Shown: piece by piece, positions 25,401 through 32,430 of the stretch
How positions within the stretch are numbered: position 1 is the stretch's first letter
Layout: the number at the start of each line of letters is the position of its first letter
Origin: CAINVV01 sp964506325
Lineage (GTDB): Bacteria > Bacteroidota > Bacteroidia > Bacteroidales > Prolixibacteraceae
Direction of reading: 5' to 3'
DNA: 36,344 nt
Assembly: GCA_964506325.1 (NCBI GenBank)
Contig: CAZDLO010000028.1
Coordinates: 1 to 36,344 of the forward strand
The notes under the pieces: model-generated
Told to the model about the DNA's origin: nothing
Seen by the model: only the letters and a program-made list of their open reading frames with translations
The model's database searches: none
Made by a program: the position numbers and the translations under genes

Positions 25401-26108
25401 CAGATCTATGTGAGAAACAGAATTAACAAATGCTTCAATGGTCTGTCCGGAAAGGGTACGGCCGCTTTTATCAGTAATTGTTCCAGAGACCATCACCGGA
25501 AGCTTAATACCTTTTTCTGTAAAAATTTCGTTAATGGCAACCAGTGCCACCTTGCAATTCAGGGTATCAAAAATAGTTTCAACGAGCAACAGATCGACGC
25601 CACCTTCCAATAAACCTTCAATTTGTTCCCTGTAGGAACATTTTAATTCTTCGAAGGAAATGGCCCTATAGCCCGGATCGTTTACATCCGGAGACATTGA
25701 ACATGTTTTGTTGGTGGGTCCGATTGAACCTGCCACATATCTTGGTTTATCGGAAGTTGAGAACTTTAAGGCTGCATTGCAGGCAATTCTGGCTGCTTCC
25801 CTGTTAATTTCACGTACAAAATTCTGGGTTCCGTAGTCGCCCTGAGAAATTGAAGTTGCATTGAACGTATTGGTTTCCAGAATATCTGCCCCAGCCTTCA
25901 GGAAAGATTCATGTATTTCTTCAATTGTTTCGGGCCGGGTGAGGCATAACAAATCGTTGTTCCCTTTCAGGGAGTAGTCCCAATCCCTGAATCGTTCGCC
26001 CCTGAAATCTGATTCAGACAATTTGTACTGCTGGATCATTGTCCCCATGGCCCCATCAAGAACCAAAACCCTCTTTTCCAAAACCTTTCGTATGTCAGGC
26101 TTTATCAT
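22428..26108 (-). CDS. metH: Cobalamin-dependent methionine synthase
   Basis: MetH transfers the methyl group of 5-methyl-THF to homocysteine through methylcobalamin. The 1226-residue protein has all four modules. The homocysteine/zinc domain has Cys243 (GLNCSFGA) and Cys306-Cys307 (GGCCGTTPDHI). The pterin domain starts near FVNIGERCNVAGS (352-364). The cobalamin domain has DVHDIGKN with axial ligand His756. The C-terminal AdoMet reactivation domain has RPAPGYPACPEH. Length and spacing match E. coli MetH. It follows the FAD oxidoreductase gene after only three bases, so the two form an operon. No cobalamin riboswitch was recognised upstream. Confidence 0.98.
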   Translation of the reverse strand: MIKPDIRKVLEKRVLVLDGAMGTMIQQYKLSESDFRGERFRDWDYSLKGNNDLLCLTRPETIEEIHESFLKAGADILETNTFNATSISQGDYGTQNFVREINREAARIACNAALKFSTSDKPRYVAGSIGPTNKTCSMSPDVNDPGYRAISFEELKCSYREQIEGLLEGGVDLLLVETIFDTLNCKVALVAINEIFTEKGIKLPVMVSGTITDKSGRTLSGQTIEAFVNSVSHIDLLTIGLNCSFGARDLKPYLDEMSKKAPFYISVHPNAGLPNQFGEYDETPEAMRLQVSEFTGNRTVNIIGGCCGTTPDHIRELAALASKSRPHHKPKLDRATRLSGLEPLTVNKQSNFVNIGERCNVAGSIKFARLIRDGNYDEALSVAREMVEGGAQIIDVNMDDAMLDAKKEMVRFLNLIASEPDISRLPVMIDSSKWEVIEAGLQCLQGKSIVNSISLKEGEEQFILHAGKIMAYGAAVVVMAFDEVGQATNYEKRISICERAYNILVGQLNFPPEDIIFDPNILTIGTGLEEHNNYAVDFFRTTAWIKKHLPYAKVSGGISNVSFSFRGNNTIREAIHSVFLFHAIKAGLDMGIVNPGMLQIYDEIPSELLRLVEDLVLNKRADATERLLAYSEKNKGKDEKQEKIEAWRELPVTERIEHAMVKGVADFIEEDVKELLPQFDSPLNIIEGPLMDGMNRVGDLFGSGKMFLPQVIKSARVMKKAVAWLQPYIEEEKKLLPQKIVTRKKILLATVKGDVHDIGKNIVGVVLACNNYEVIDLGVMVPCDTILDTAEKEKVDIIGLSGLITPSLEEMVNVASEMERRGINKPLLIGGATTSKIHTAVKIAPNYSHTTHYVKDASRSVQVVAELLSGNQDYLNNISKEYAEIRQVHSAKKPKDYWTLEEARARSFHPDFAKYPVAKPFNTGVRYFIDYPLEELRKFIDWTFFFLVWEFRGKYPAILSDPEKGEAARQLFSEANQFLDEIIAEKLIRANGAVGIWPANSVGDDIELYTDETRNQLLGKFHQLRQQEKKHGATAQLCLSDFVAPKESGIADYCGSFVVTAGLGVAELVAKYKNENNDYKAIMLEALSDRMAEAFAEKLHQIVRTEIWGYNKYETLTPAELLASKYQGIRPAPGYPACPEHSEKESIFNLLQATGQCEISLTENFSMFPNASVCGVYFAHQESRYFGVEKIGADQAADYAFRKNVPVEFIEKYVPSNLNYKPQKKG

Positions 26109-26111
26109 GGT

Positions 26112-27512
26112 TTAATGACTGTATTTATTTAAAATCGCCCTTGCAATCAGGACCCCATTGACGGAAGCTTGCATGAGTCCGCGGGTAATACCGGCCCCAT
26201 CACCACCAAAATAGAGGTTTTCGAAGGAAGGACTTTGAAAGGTCTTGTCAACTTTAATTACGTTGGAATAAAATTTTACTTCAACACCATAAAGGAGGGT
26301 CTCATCACTTGCCAAACCCGGGCTCACTTTATCCAGTGATTTTATCATCTCAATTATGTCGAGCAGTATCCGGTGGGGCAGAACCAGGCTAAGATCACCC
26401 GGCACTGCATCTTTGAGTGTCGGAATGATATTATTTCTGAAGAGCCTGTCTGAGGTAGTACGCCTTCCCCTGATAAGGTCCCCGAATCTTTGTACCAGAA
26501 TTTTGTTCCTTGTCAGCATGTTTGCCAGTCTTGCAATGTGGCGGCCGTATTCGATCGGAGCGTTGAATGGTTCCGTAAATTTTTGAGAAACGAGTAAAGC
26601 GAAGTTTGTATTTTCACTTTTCAGGTCTTTGTAACTATGGCCGTTTACAACAGCCAGATTGTTGTCGTAGTACTCTGAGGAGACAAATCCGCCCGGATTT
26701 GAGCAAAAAGTACGCACTTTGTCATCGAAGGTGCGTGTATAATGTATCAGTTTTGCTTCATAGAAATTTTCATTAATCTCCTGCATCACCTCATTCCTGC
26801 ATTCCAGTCTCACCCCGATATCCACGATTCCGACTTCCGTTGGAATTGCCAGAATGGCACATTGTTTCATTAGCCAGTCGGAACCTTCCCTGCCAATGGC
26901 AAGCACAATATTTTGCCCCAGGAATGTATCATTTGTTGTTTTTACCCCTGTTGCTTTATTGTTTTCAATCAGGAATTCGGTTACAGGAGAGTTAAAACGC
27001 ACCTCTACCCCATTTGACAGGAGATGTTCATAAAGAGAACGGTAGAGGTCCTGAGTTTTTTCGGTCCCAAGATGCCTCACCGGGCATTGGACCAGTTTAA
27101 GATTTGCCTCAATTGATTTTCTCCTGACTTCACGCATGGCCGGAGTTTCCGAAAGTCCATGTATTCCGGTATCGGCGCCAAATTTAAGATAGATATCGTC
27201 GGTGTACCGGATCATGTCCATGGTCGCCTCAACTCCGATGTAATCGGGCAGTGTTCCTCCGACTTCGTGTGACAGGGAAAGTTTTCCGTCAGAAAAGGCG
27301 CCAGCCCCGGCCCATCCTGTGGTAATGGAACACGGTTTGCAATTGGTGCAAATACCTCCGTTGGTATGCTTCGGGCAATTCCTTTTGTAAATATCCCTTC
27401 CTTTTTCCAGCATGAGGATGCTCAGGCCCGAATGTTCCCGGGTTAATTCATAAGCGGTAAAAATTCCGGCAGGCCCTGCTCCTACAATAATAACGTCGTA
27501 TGATTTTTTCAT
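26112..27512 (-). CDS. FAD-dependent oxidoreductase with a four-cysteine cluster (COG2509-like)
   Basis: From ATG 27512 the product has 466 residues and starts MKKSYDVIIVGAGPAG, placing the dinucleotide-binding GAGPAG at 11-16. An upstream TTG at 27536 falls inside a hairpin and is less likely. A compact cysteine set, Cys46, Cys55, Cys58 and Cys61 (NCPKH...GGICTNCKPC), precedes WAGAGAFSDGKLSL. The C-terminal YFGGDGAGITRGLMQA closes the FAD site. This is the pattern of the poorly described FAD-dependent dehydrogenases (COG2509). The cysteines could hold a metal or Fe-S centre. It is the first gene of a two-gene unit with metH, suggesting a role tied to methionine or cobalamin chemistry (inference). 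Confidence 0.85.
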   Translation of the reverse strand: MKKSYDVIIVGAGPAGIFTAYELTREHSGLSILMLEKGRDIYKRNCPKHTNGGICTNCKPCSITTGWAGAGAFSDGKLSLSHEVGGTLPDYIGVEATMDMIRYTDDIYLKFGADTGIHGLSETPAMREVRRKSIEANLKLVQCPVRHLGTEKTQDLYRSLYEHLLSNGVEVRFNSPVTEFLIENNKATGVKTTNDTFLGQNIVLAIGREGSDWLMKQCAILAIPTEVGIVDIGVRLECRNEVMQEINENFYEAKLIHYTRTFDDKVRTFCSNPGGFVSSEYYDNNLAVVNGHSYKDLKSENTNFALLVSQKFTEPFNAPIEYGRHIARLANMLTRNKILVQRFGDLIRGRRTTSDRLFRNNIIPTLKDAVPGDLSLVLPHRILLDIIEMIKSLDKVSPGLASDETLLYGVEVKFYSNVIKVDKTFQSPSFENLYFGGDGAGITRGLMQASVNGVLIARAILNKYSH

Positions 27513-27528
27513 TGAATTTATCTGCTCT

Positions 27529-27557
27529 TTTTTCAACCGGCAAGCTTTGTTGAAAAA
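27529..27557 (-). other. 9-bp leader hairpin before the FAD oxidoreductase-metH operon
   Basis: TTTTTCAAC (27529-27537) and GTTGAAAAA (27549-27557) are a perfect 9-bp inverted repeat with an 11-base loop. In the mRNA it ends about 17 bases before the ATG at 27512. It covers the TTG at 27536, which argues against that start. It may modulate translation or be an operator. Confidence 0.35.
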
Positions 27558-27594
27558 GGTAAATAACTAGCCTAATAAAGGGTAAAAATGCAGA

Positions 27595-27602
27595 CAAAGG
27601 TA
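27595..27602 (-). promoter_or_regulatory. Candidate -7 box for the FAD oxidoreductase-metH operon
   Basis: Minus strand TACCTTTG matches TAnnTTTG, 83 bases before the ATG at 27512, leaving room for the leader hairpin at 27529-27557. No clear -33 TTTG is seen. Confidence 0.4.
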
Positions 27603-27730
27603 TGAATTTTCTAAGGAAGAAGGTAAATCTGCCTGTCTAAGTATGATTATCAGGCCAATTGTGAGTGAAGTTTTTTTGGTCTTTTCAGTATACCGGGAAA
27701 ATATCATTTATTTTACTTGCGTAATTTTCA

Positions 27731-28055
27731 ATGAGCACAGGAAGGAAAGCAACTCAACTTGAAGGAGATGTTATTCCAAAATATGTTTCCTTTGCAGTGA
27801 CAAAAAAACCATCTGCTGAAAGAGAATCAGGCAGAAGAAAATTTTCGCAATAATTCCACTTTTCGGTTTAATGCATTGAATTACCCGCCTAATTATTGGT
27901 TTAAAATGGCTCAGTATGCCTGGTTTATGGAGCCGTTCCGGTCAGGTGCAGTGTACTGGAATAATTGAAAACAGAAGGTTGATAAATGGACGACGATGTA
28001 CAAGGATATTTCCTGCACTCCGGTTCAACCGTTATTTTACAATTTAATTAGCTGA
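27731..28055 (+). pseudogene. Probable decayed gene upstream of the HAD gene
   Basis: This is part of a 518-base stretch (27537-28054) without an intact gene; 27603-27730 shows nothing recognisable. Frame 1 opens with ATG 27731 (MSTGRKATQLEGDV...VTKKPSAERE) and ends at TAA 27851. The +1 frame is open from 27801 to TGA 27966 and reads protein-like (RFNALNYPPNYWFKMAQYA, EPFRSGAVYWNN). It continues in the same frame after that TGA (KQKVDKWTTMYKDISCTPVQ) to a TGA at 28053 that overlaps the HAD ATG as TGATG. The A7 run at 27802-27808 is where the frames would join. One extra A plus one nonsense change would explain the pattern. The family is not recognised; it may also be chance. Confidence 0.35.
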
Positions 28056-28771
28056 TGAATAAAGAAGTACTGGCAAAAGGTTTTGCTTCCCTGGAGGCTA
28101 TTTTTTTTGATATGGATGGGGTTATTTATGATTCGATGGGGAACCATGCTGTTGCATGGAGCAAAGCTTTTGGTCTACTGGGATGGGATTTTCCACTTGA
28201 GCAGGTATATCTGAATGAGGGGCGTACGGGTTCATCTACCATCCATCTTCTGTTCAATGAAAAGTTGGGTCGTAATGCTACGGAAGAAGAGATCAGTAAG
28301 ATATACAAGAATAAGTCGGCCCTGTTTGACGAGATGGAGAGGCCCAGGCCACTCCCCGGAATGTTAATGTTGATGGAAAGGGTCAAAGCTGCAGGGTTGG
28401 AGATCTGGGTGGTGACGGGATCCGGACAGGATCTTTTGCTGGAAGAACTGTGTGCTGATTTTTTTGGTTTGATTCTAAGAGAAAGGATCATTTCGGGTAA
28501 GGATGTCAAAAATGGCAAACCCCATCCGGAGCCTTATCTGACTGCCTTGAAAAGATCCGGATTAATGCCGGAGAAGGTGGTGGTTGTTGAGAATGCCCCG
28601 CTGGGTGTTGAAGCGGCAAAAGCTGCCGGTATTTATACACTTGGTATCAATACAGGAATACTTGCCGACGAAATTCTCTGGAATGCCGGGGCGGATGTTG
28701 TTGTCAAGGAGGTGCATCAGCTGGAGAAAATTATTTTTGCCAACAGACACACCTCATTCCTCGTTAATTAA
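28055..28771 (+). CDS. HAD-superfamily hydrolase, beta-phosphoglucomutase/sugar-phosphatase-like
   Basis: A 238-residue protein of the HAD subfamily with a helical cap after motif I. Motif I is FFDMDGVIYDS (nucleophile Asp19, acid/base Asp21), motif II VVTGSGQ, motif III KNGKPHPEPYLTAL and motif IV VVENAPLGVEAAKAAG. The fourth motif has Glu-Asn in place of the more usual Glu-Asp, as in many beta-phosphoglucomutase-like proteins. It should act on a small phosphorylated sugar or related compound; the substrate is not readable. Its ATG overlaps the last TGA of the decayed frame upstream (TGATG), and its end overlaps the convergent ceramidase-like gene by eight bases. Confidence 0.87.
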   Translation: MNKEVLAKGFASLEAIFFDMDGVIYDSMGNHAVAWSKAFGLLGWDFPLEQVYLNEGRTGSSTIHLLFNEKLGRNATEEEISKIYKNKSALFDEMERPRPLPGMLMLMERVKAAGLEIWVVTGSGQDLLLEELCADFFGLILRERIISGKDVKNGKPHPEPYLTALKRSGLMPEKVVVVENAPLGVEAAKAAGIYTLGINTGILADEILWNAGADVVVKEVHQLEKIIFANRHTSFLVN

Positions 28772-30317
28772 GCTCTTCGAGCATTGCTTTGATATTTTTG
28801 TGTATTACCGGAGCTGTTTCTGGTCCAAGAGAATTTACCTCACCGTATGGAGCGCCTTTTTTACCATAAGTGTATGGAGCCTTTTCGTCCCATTGACTTT
28901 TTGGCAATATGTATCCAATTTCGTCATTGGCCAGGCCAAACATGAATTTAAATTTGCCCGGCATCATATCCCTGATAACGGGCACTTCAACCGCTGCAAT
29001 ATTATAATCCCGGCCTTCAGGTGCCTCCACACCTCCGTTTAATAATTCGGGGTACAATTCTCCCGGAATGGTAACCATGGAGATGGGCCCGATTTTCACC
29101 ACTGCCAGTTCTGATTTCATTTTCATCCAACCGGTTGTTCCTCTTTTCATGATCCCTATTATGGCTGCCAGTTTGAACATGGTATTGTCAAGAGGAACCG
29201 GCACTGTCCGTGCAACAATTGAGATGGCAGCTGAATCAATGACCATTTCAGGTTTGTCCATGGCCATGAGCGCCAGGTTGGCCAAGGCTTTACCCTGTGC
29301 AGCAGCTTTTTCGAAGGTGGGTTCCTTAAACTCTTCTCCCGAGAATGGATCCTTTACAGTCAGCCTGGGGTGAGTAGTCATTAACCCTCCTACCGCAGCA
29401 CTTGCATAGACTGTCACACCGCCGACTCCTGCTTTTACCAGGCTGTCTTTTGAAAAGACCCCCTTCTCAATACCCTCCCTTACATAATGAGGGAAATCGG
29501 AAGTCAGAAGCAGGTTATCACTCCAAAGTGTTTCAGGATGGTCGCCCCAGGTAACGAGAGTTCCCAATGTCTTTCCGCTTTGTTTTTCAAGCACCTGAAT
29601 CATACGAAGGCCTGAATCGAAAACTTCAGGAGACCTGGTGTCGATGGCCAGGGGTAGTGCTCCGGTAAGGTCCTGCGCAATGGACAAGCGAACCGGGCAT
29701 AAATTTTTGACTGCGGTTTCAATGGCCCTTACTGCCTGATTTTTAACAAAATCCATGTGAGATGGATTGATCCCGCTGTGAAACGGACTTTCTCCCCAAA
29801 GGCCAAGTAGATCGGGCCCTTCATGGGTGTGTGTTGATGAGATAATGGAATAGGTAATCCCTGCTTCTTTTGAAATGCGGTTTCTAAGGTCGATGACATC
29901 ATTGTTCATAAAACCGATCGCATCCAGGACAACGATGGCTAAACGGGTTTTACCGTCATCAATGACCATTGCCCTTGCCCATAATTCGTCGTGAATGCCA
30001 GTTGCAGGTCTGTTGTTCCCAAAACCTGCGATCCAAACCGGATCAAATTTGCCGTTACCATTACCATCTGTAAAGGTATCACCCTGACCGGGTTCATATT
30101 CAGCATTTTTGTTATTATCGACCCATTGGTCAGGCACGGGGGGTGTAATTGGAATGGCTGAAAATCCGGCCAGTAACTGGGATGGTGGATTATTCAGAAT
30201 CTTCAGGTCGGCCTTGTACCCAGGATGTTGATCCCTGAGGTTAGAGCCAAACCAGGCCAAAGCAACCATGATAAGCACCAGGATTGTGATTCCAAGGTAT
30301 TTAAAAAATTTCTTCAT
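28764..30317 (-). CDS. Neutral/alkaline non-lysosomal ceramidase-like membrane-anchored hydrolase
   Basis: A 517-residue protein with an N-terminal membrane anchor (about 6-24, YLGITILVLIMVALAWFG) and a large extracytoplasmic domain related to neutral ceramidases. These are zinc amidases that split ceramide into sphingosine and fatty acid. The motif STHTHEGPD (His163, His165) matches the metal-binding SHTHSGP of the family. Near the start lies a calcium-binding-like loop DGNGNGKFD (84-92), with a second acidic stretch at about 67-80 before it; this insertion is not in the classical enzyme. Bacteroidota make sphingolipids, so lipid turnover is possible. Many such homologues are uncharacterised, so the substrate is uncertain. 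It is divergent from the sigma-factor gene. Confidence 0.8.
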   Translation of the reverse strand: MKKFFKYLGITILVLIMVALAWFGSNLRDQHPGYKADLKILNNPPSQLLAGFSAIPITPPVPDQWVDNNKNAEYEPGQGDTFTDGNGNGKFDPVWIAGFGNNRPATGIHDELWARAMVIDDGKTRLAIVVLDAIGFMNNDVIDLRNRISKEAGITYSIISSTHTHEGPDLLGLWGESPFHSGINPSHMDFVKNQAVRAIETAVKNLCPVRLSIAQDLTGALPLAIDTRSPEVFDSGLRMIQVLEKQSGKTLGTLVTWGDHPETLWSDNLLLTSDFPHYVREGIEKGVFSKDSLVKAGVGGVTVYASAAVGGLMTTHPRLTVKDPFSGEEFKEPTFEKAAAQGKALANLALMAMDKPEMVIDSAAISIVARTVPVPLDNTMFKLAAIIGIMKRGTTGWMKMKSELAVVKIGPISMVTIPGELYPELLNGGVEAPEGRDYNIAAVEVPVIRDMMPGKFKFMFGLANDEIGYILPKSQWDEKAPYTYGKKGAPYGEVNSLGPETAPVIHKNIKAMLEELN

Positions 30318-30467
30318 ATTAATAATATTAGTAATTTGAACCCATAATCGCTCGTAAAGATAATCACCAAAATGGTAGTGTCATCTATTTTACAATATGA
30401 ACTAAAATTTTGACTAATTAACTTTTACGTTAAAAAAATTGTAACTTTAAGGAAGTAATCGACTTTC

Positions 30468-31055
30468 ATGCAATCAGACTTAACTATCTGGAATGATTTC
30501 AGGGACGGCAAGAGTTATGCTTTATCATACATATACTGCCGTAACGTGGAATTATTGTATCAGTATGGCAGGAAATTTTCACGGAATGATGCATTGATCA
30601 AGGATACGATTCAGGATGTATTTTACCAGCTTATAAGGACCCGTACCGGGCTTGGAGAGACCAATAATATCCGCTTCTATCTGATGTCGGCTTTCAAGCA
30701 TAGTATACTCAGAAGTATTCACAGGGAAAAGCATAAAGAAGTCAAAGAAGGAGAGGAGATTCCATATGAGTTGTCTATAACCTATTCCTACGAAGATGAG
30801 CTTATCGGAGAAGAAACTGATTATTATAAAGTTCAGTTAATCAGAAAAGTGCTCGGAACAATTTCTCCCAAGCAGCGTGAGATTCTTTATTACAGGTATT
30901 CTTGTGATTACAGTTATGATGAGATCTGCAAGCTGATGTCCATTAAATATGATACTGCCAGGAAAATGGTTTTCAGGGCTCTAAAAGCCCTTCGTGAGCA
31001 CCTGGAACCGGCTGATTTGATTTTTTTGTTCCTCCTCAAAAAAAAGTCCGGATAA
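30468..31055 (+). CDS. ECF sigma factor (sigma-70 family, SusC/FecR type)
   Basis: A 195-residue sigma factor. Region 2 covers about 15-90 (TIQDVFYQLIRTRTGLGETNNIRFYLMSAFKHSIL), and region 4 is near 125-180 (TISPKQREILYYRYSCDYSYDEICKLMSIKYDTARKMVFRALKALREHL). There is no region 1.1 or region 3, as expected for an ECF factor. It should direct transcription of the downstream SusC/SusD genes when FecR releases it. A weak TAACTTTA box lies at 30442-30449, 18 bases before the ATG. The FecR gene follows after 55 bases that hold a perfect hairpin. Confidence 0.93.
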   Translation: MQSDLTIWNDFRDGKSYALSYIYCRNVELLYQYGRKFSRNDALIKDTIQDVFYQLIRTRTGLGETNNIRFYLMSAFKHSILRSIHREKHKEVKEGEEIPYELSITYSYEDELIGEETDYYKVQLIRKVLGTISPKQREILYYRYSCDYSYDEICKLMSIKYDTARKMVFRALKALREHLEPADLIFLFLLKKKSG

Positions 31056-31078
31056 TTGTCCACAAAAATGGTACTGAT

Positions 31079-31097
31079 GTCTTTATACAATAAAGAC
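31079..31097 (+). other. 8-bp perfect inverted repeat between sigma factor and fecR
   Basis: GTCTTTAT and ATAAAGAC flank the 3-base loop ACA, 14 bases before the GTG start of the FecR gene. It could be an attenuating hairpin that sets the ratio of sigma to anti-sigma, or an operator. It has no T-run tail, so a strong terminator is unlikely. Confidence 0.4.
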
Positions 31098-31110
31098 TAA
31101 ACTTCACACT

Positions 31111-32343
31111 GTGTTTAAAAAATTTCTCGGATATACCGTTGAAGAGATGCTGGAGGACCGGGATTTCCCTGTTTGGTTAAAACATCTGTCAGAGAATCAC
31201 GAACTTAGCAGGCTTGTTGATGATAATCCACAGTTTGCCTACAAAGTCAGACAGGCGAAGGAGATCATCATGATTTTAAATGTGAAGGAGGAACCTGTTT
31301 TTAAGAATGAAATTTACGCGATGTGGGCAAAAATCTCAGAAGTAGATTTTGACCATCAATCTCAATTGAGAACCAGAAGAATCCGTGGTTATTTTAAATA
31401 TGCGGCAGCAGTTGTTTTTGTTCTGATGTTGTCGGCTCTCGGATATTGGGAATTGAATAAGGAACCCGTTTTTCAGTGGGCATCCAATGAGGCTCCTGCA
31501 ACAAATAAGCAATCCAGGCTAATATTATCCACCGGGGAAGAGATTGACCTGAAGAAAGATGATTCCGTCATCAAAGTAAGTGCTCAGCAAAATAGCATCC
31601 GCATCAATAATGACAGCATTGTGGCGCTTTCAGCGGTTGGTGCAAAGAGATCTGAAATTGCTATGAACCAGGTGGTTGTGCCATTTGGGAAAAAATCCTT
31701 TGTTGAGCTTTCGGATGGTACAAAAGTTTGGTTGAATGCAGGGAGTAAGATGGCTTTTCCTGCCAGGTTTTCGGGATCCAAACGGGAGGTGTTTCTCGAA
31801 GGTGAAGCCTGTTTCGATGTTACACATGATAAGTCAAATCCGTTTTTTGTCAATACAAGAGAGGTTATCATCAGGGTACTGGGCACCAAATTCAATGTTT
31901 CTGATTATGAAGCAGACAAGGAGATAACGACTGTTTTACTGGAAGGTTCAGTTTCATTGAGGGAGAACAAGGGAATTAATCTTTTTGGAGAGGAAGTGAT
32001 TATGAACCGGAATCAAAGAGCCTTGTTCAGCAAAGCCGGTCTGTCAACAAAAGTATATGAAGAGGCCAACCCTGAGATATTTACAGCGTGGACAGAGGGA
32101 TGGTTTACATTTTACAAAGAACCTTTGGGCAATATTTTAAAAAAGGTTGAAAGATATTATAATGTGCAGGTTGTGGGTACGAATCTTTTTCAATCAGACG
32201 ACCTTATCAGTGGAAAGCTTGACCTTAAGGATTCAATTGAGGATGTGATGAAGGTTTTGGCGGATGTTGCGAAGGTAACCTACAGGATTGACCATCAAAA
32301 AATATTTATTGTCATAAACAATGAGATGCCTATGAGAAATTAA
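31111..32343 (+). CDS. FecR-family anti-sigma factor
   Basis: A 410-residue protein. A cytoplasmic N-terminal part (1-92) would hold the sigma factor, and one transmembrane helix lies at about 94-113 (YFKYAAAVVFVLMLSALGYW). A periplasmic FecR domain follows (about 190-305, VVVPFGKKSFVELSDGTKVWLNAGSKMAF and REVFLEGEACFDV), then a C-terminal DUF4974-type domain (WTEGWFTFYKEPLGNILKKVERYYNV). I use the GTG at 31111 because it gives MFKKFLGYTVEEML; no nearby ATG keeps the N-terminal domain whole. It receives the STN-domain signal from the SusC protein and controls the ECF sigma factor encoded upstream. Confidence 0.94.
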   Translation: MFKKFLGYTVEEMLEDRDFPVWLKHLSENHELSRLVDDNPQFAYKVRQAKEIIMILNVKEEPVFKNEIYAMWAKISEVDFDHQSQLRTRRIRGYFKYAAAVVFVLMLSALGYWELNKEPVFQWASNEAPATNKQSRLILSTGEEIDLKKDDSVIKVSAQQNSIRINNDSIVALSAVGAKRSEIAMNQVVVPFGKKSFVELSDGTKVWLNAGSKMAFPARFSGSKREVFLEGEACFDVTHDKSNPFFVNTREVIIRVLGTKFNVSDYEADKEITTVLLEGSVSLRENKGINLFGEEVIMNRNQRALFSKAGLSTKVYEEANPEIFTAWTEGWFTFYKEPLGNILKKVERYYNVQVVGTNLFQSDDLISGKLDLKDSIEDVMKVLADVAKVTYRIDHQKIFIVINNEMPMRN

Positions 32344-32357
32344 TCTAACCAGAAAAA

Positions 32358-32385
32358 TGCCGGCAAGTCTGCCAACTCACCGGCA
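32358..32385 (+). other. Inverted repeat in the susC leader
   Basis: TGCCGG (32358-32363) and CCGGCA (32380-32385) form a 6-bp GC-rich stem around 16 bases, ending directly before an in-frame ATG at 32386 and 45 bases before the preferred susC start at 32431. This supports the later ATG as the true start and could mark a leader with post-transcriptional control. Confidence 0.35.
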
Positions 32386-32430
32386 ATGTTTCAGTTCACA
32401 CAAAAAGTTAAACGTAAACATTACAAATCT

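Noticed and set aside
27537..27730. Possible cobalamin or SAM riboswitch before the FAD oxidoreductase-metH operon
   Set aside because: I found no B12-box or S-box-like conserved cores, and the leader from the -7 box to the ATG is too short for either; only a simple hairpin is present.
28126..28518. 130-codon minus-strand frame within the HAD gene
   Set aside because: It is opposite intact HAD motifs I to III and has no recognisable domain.
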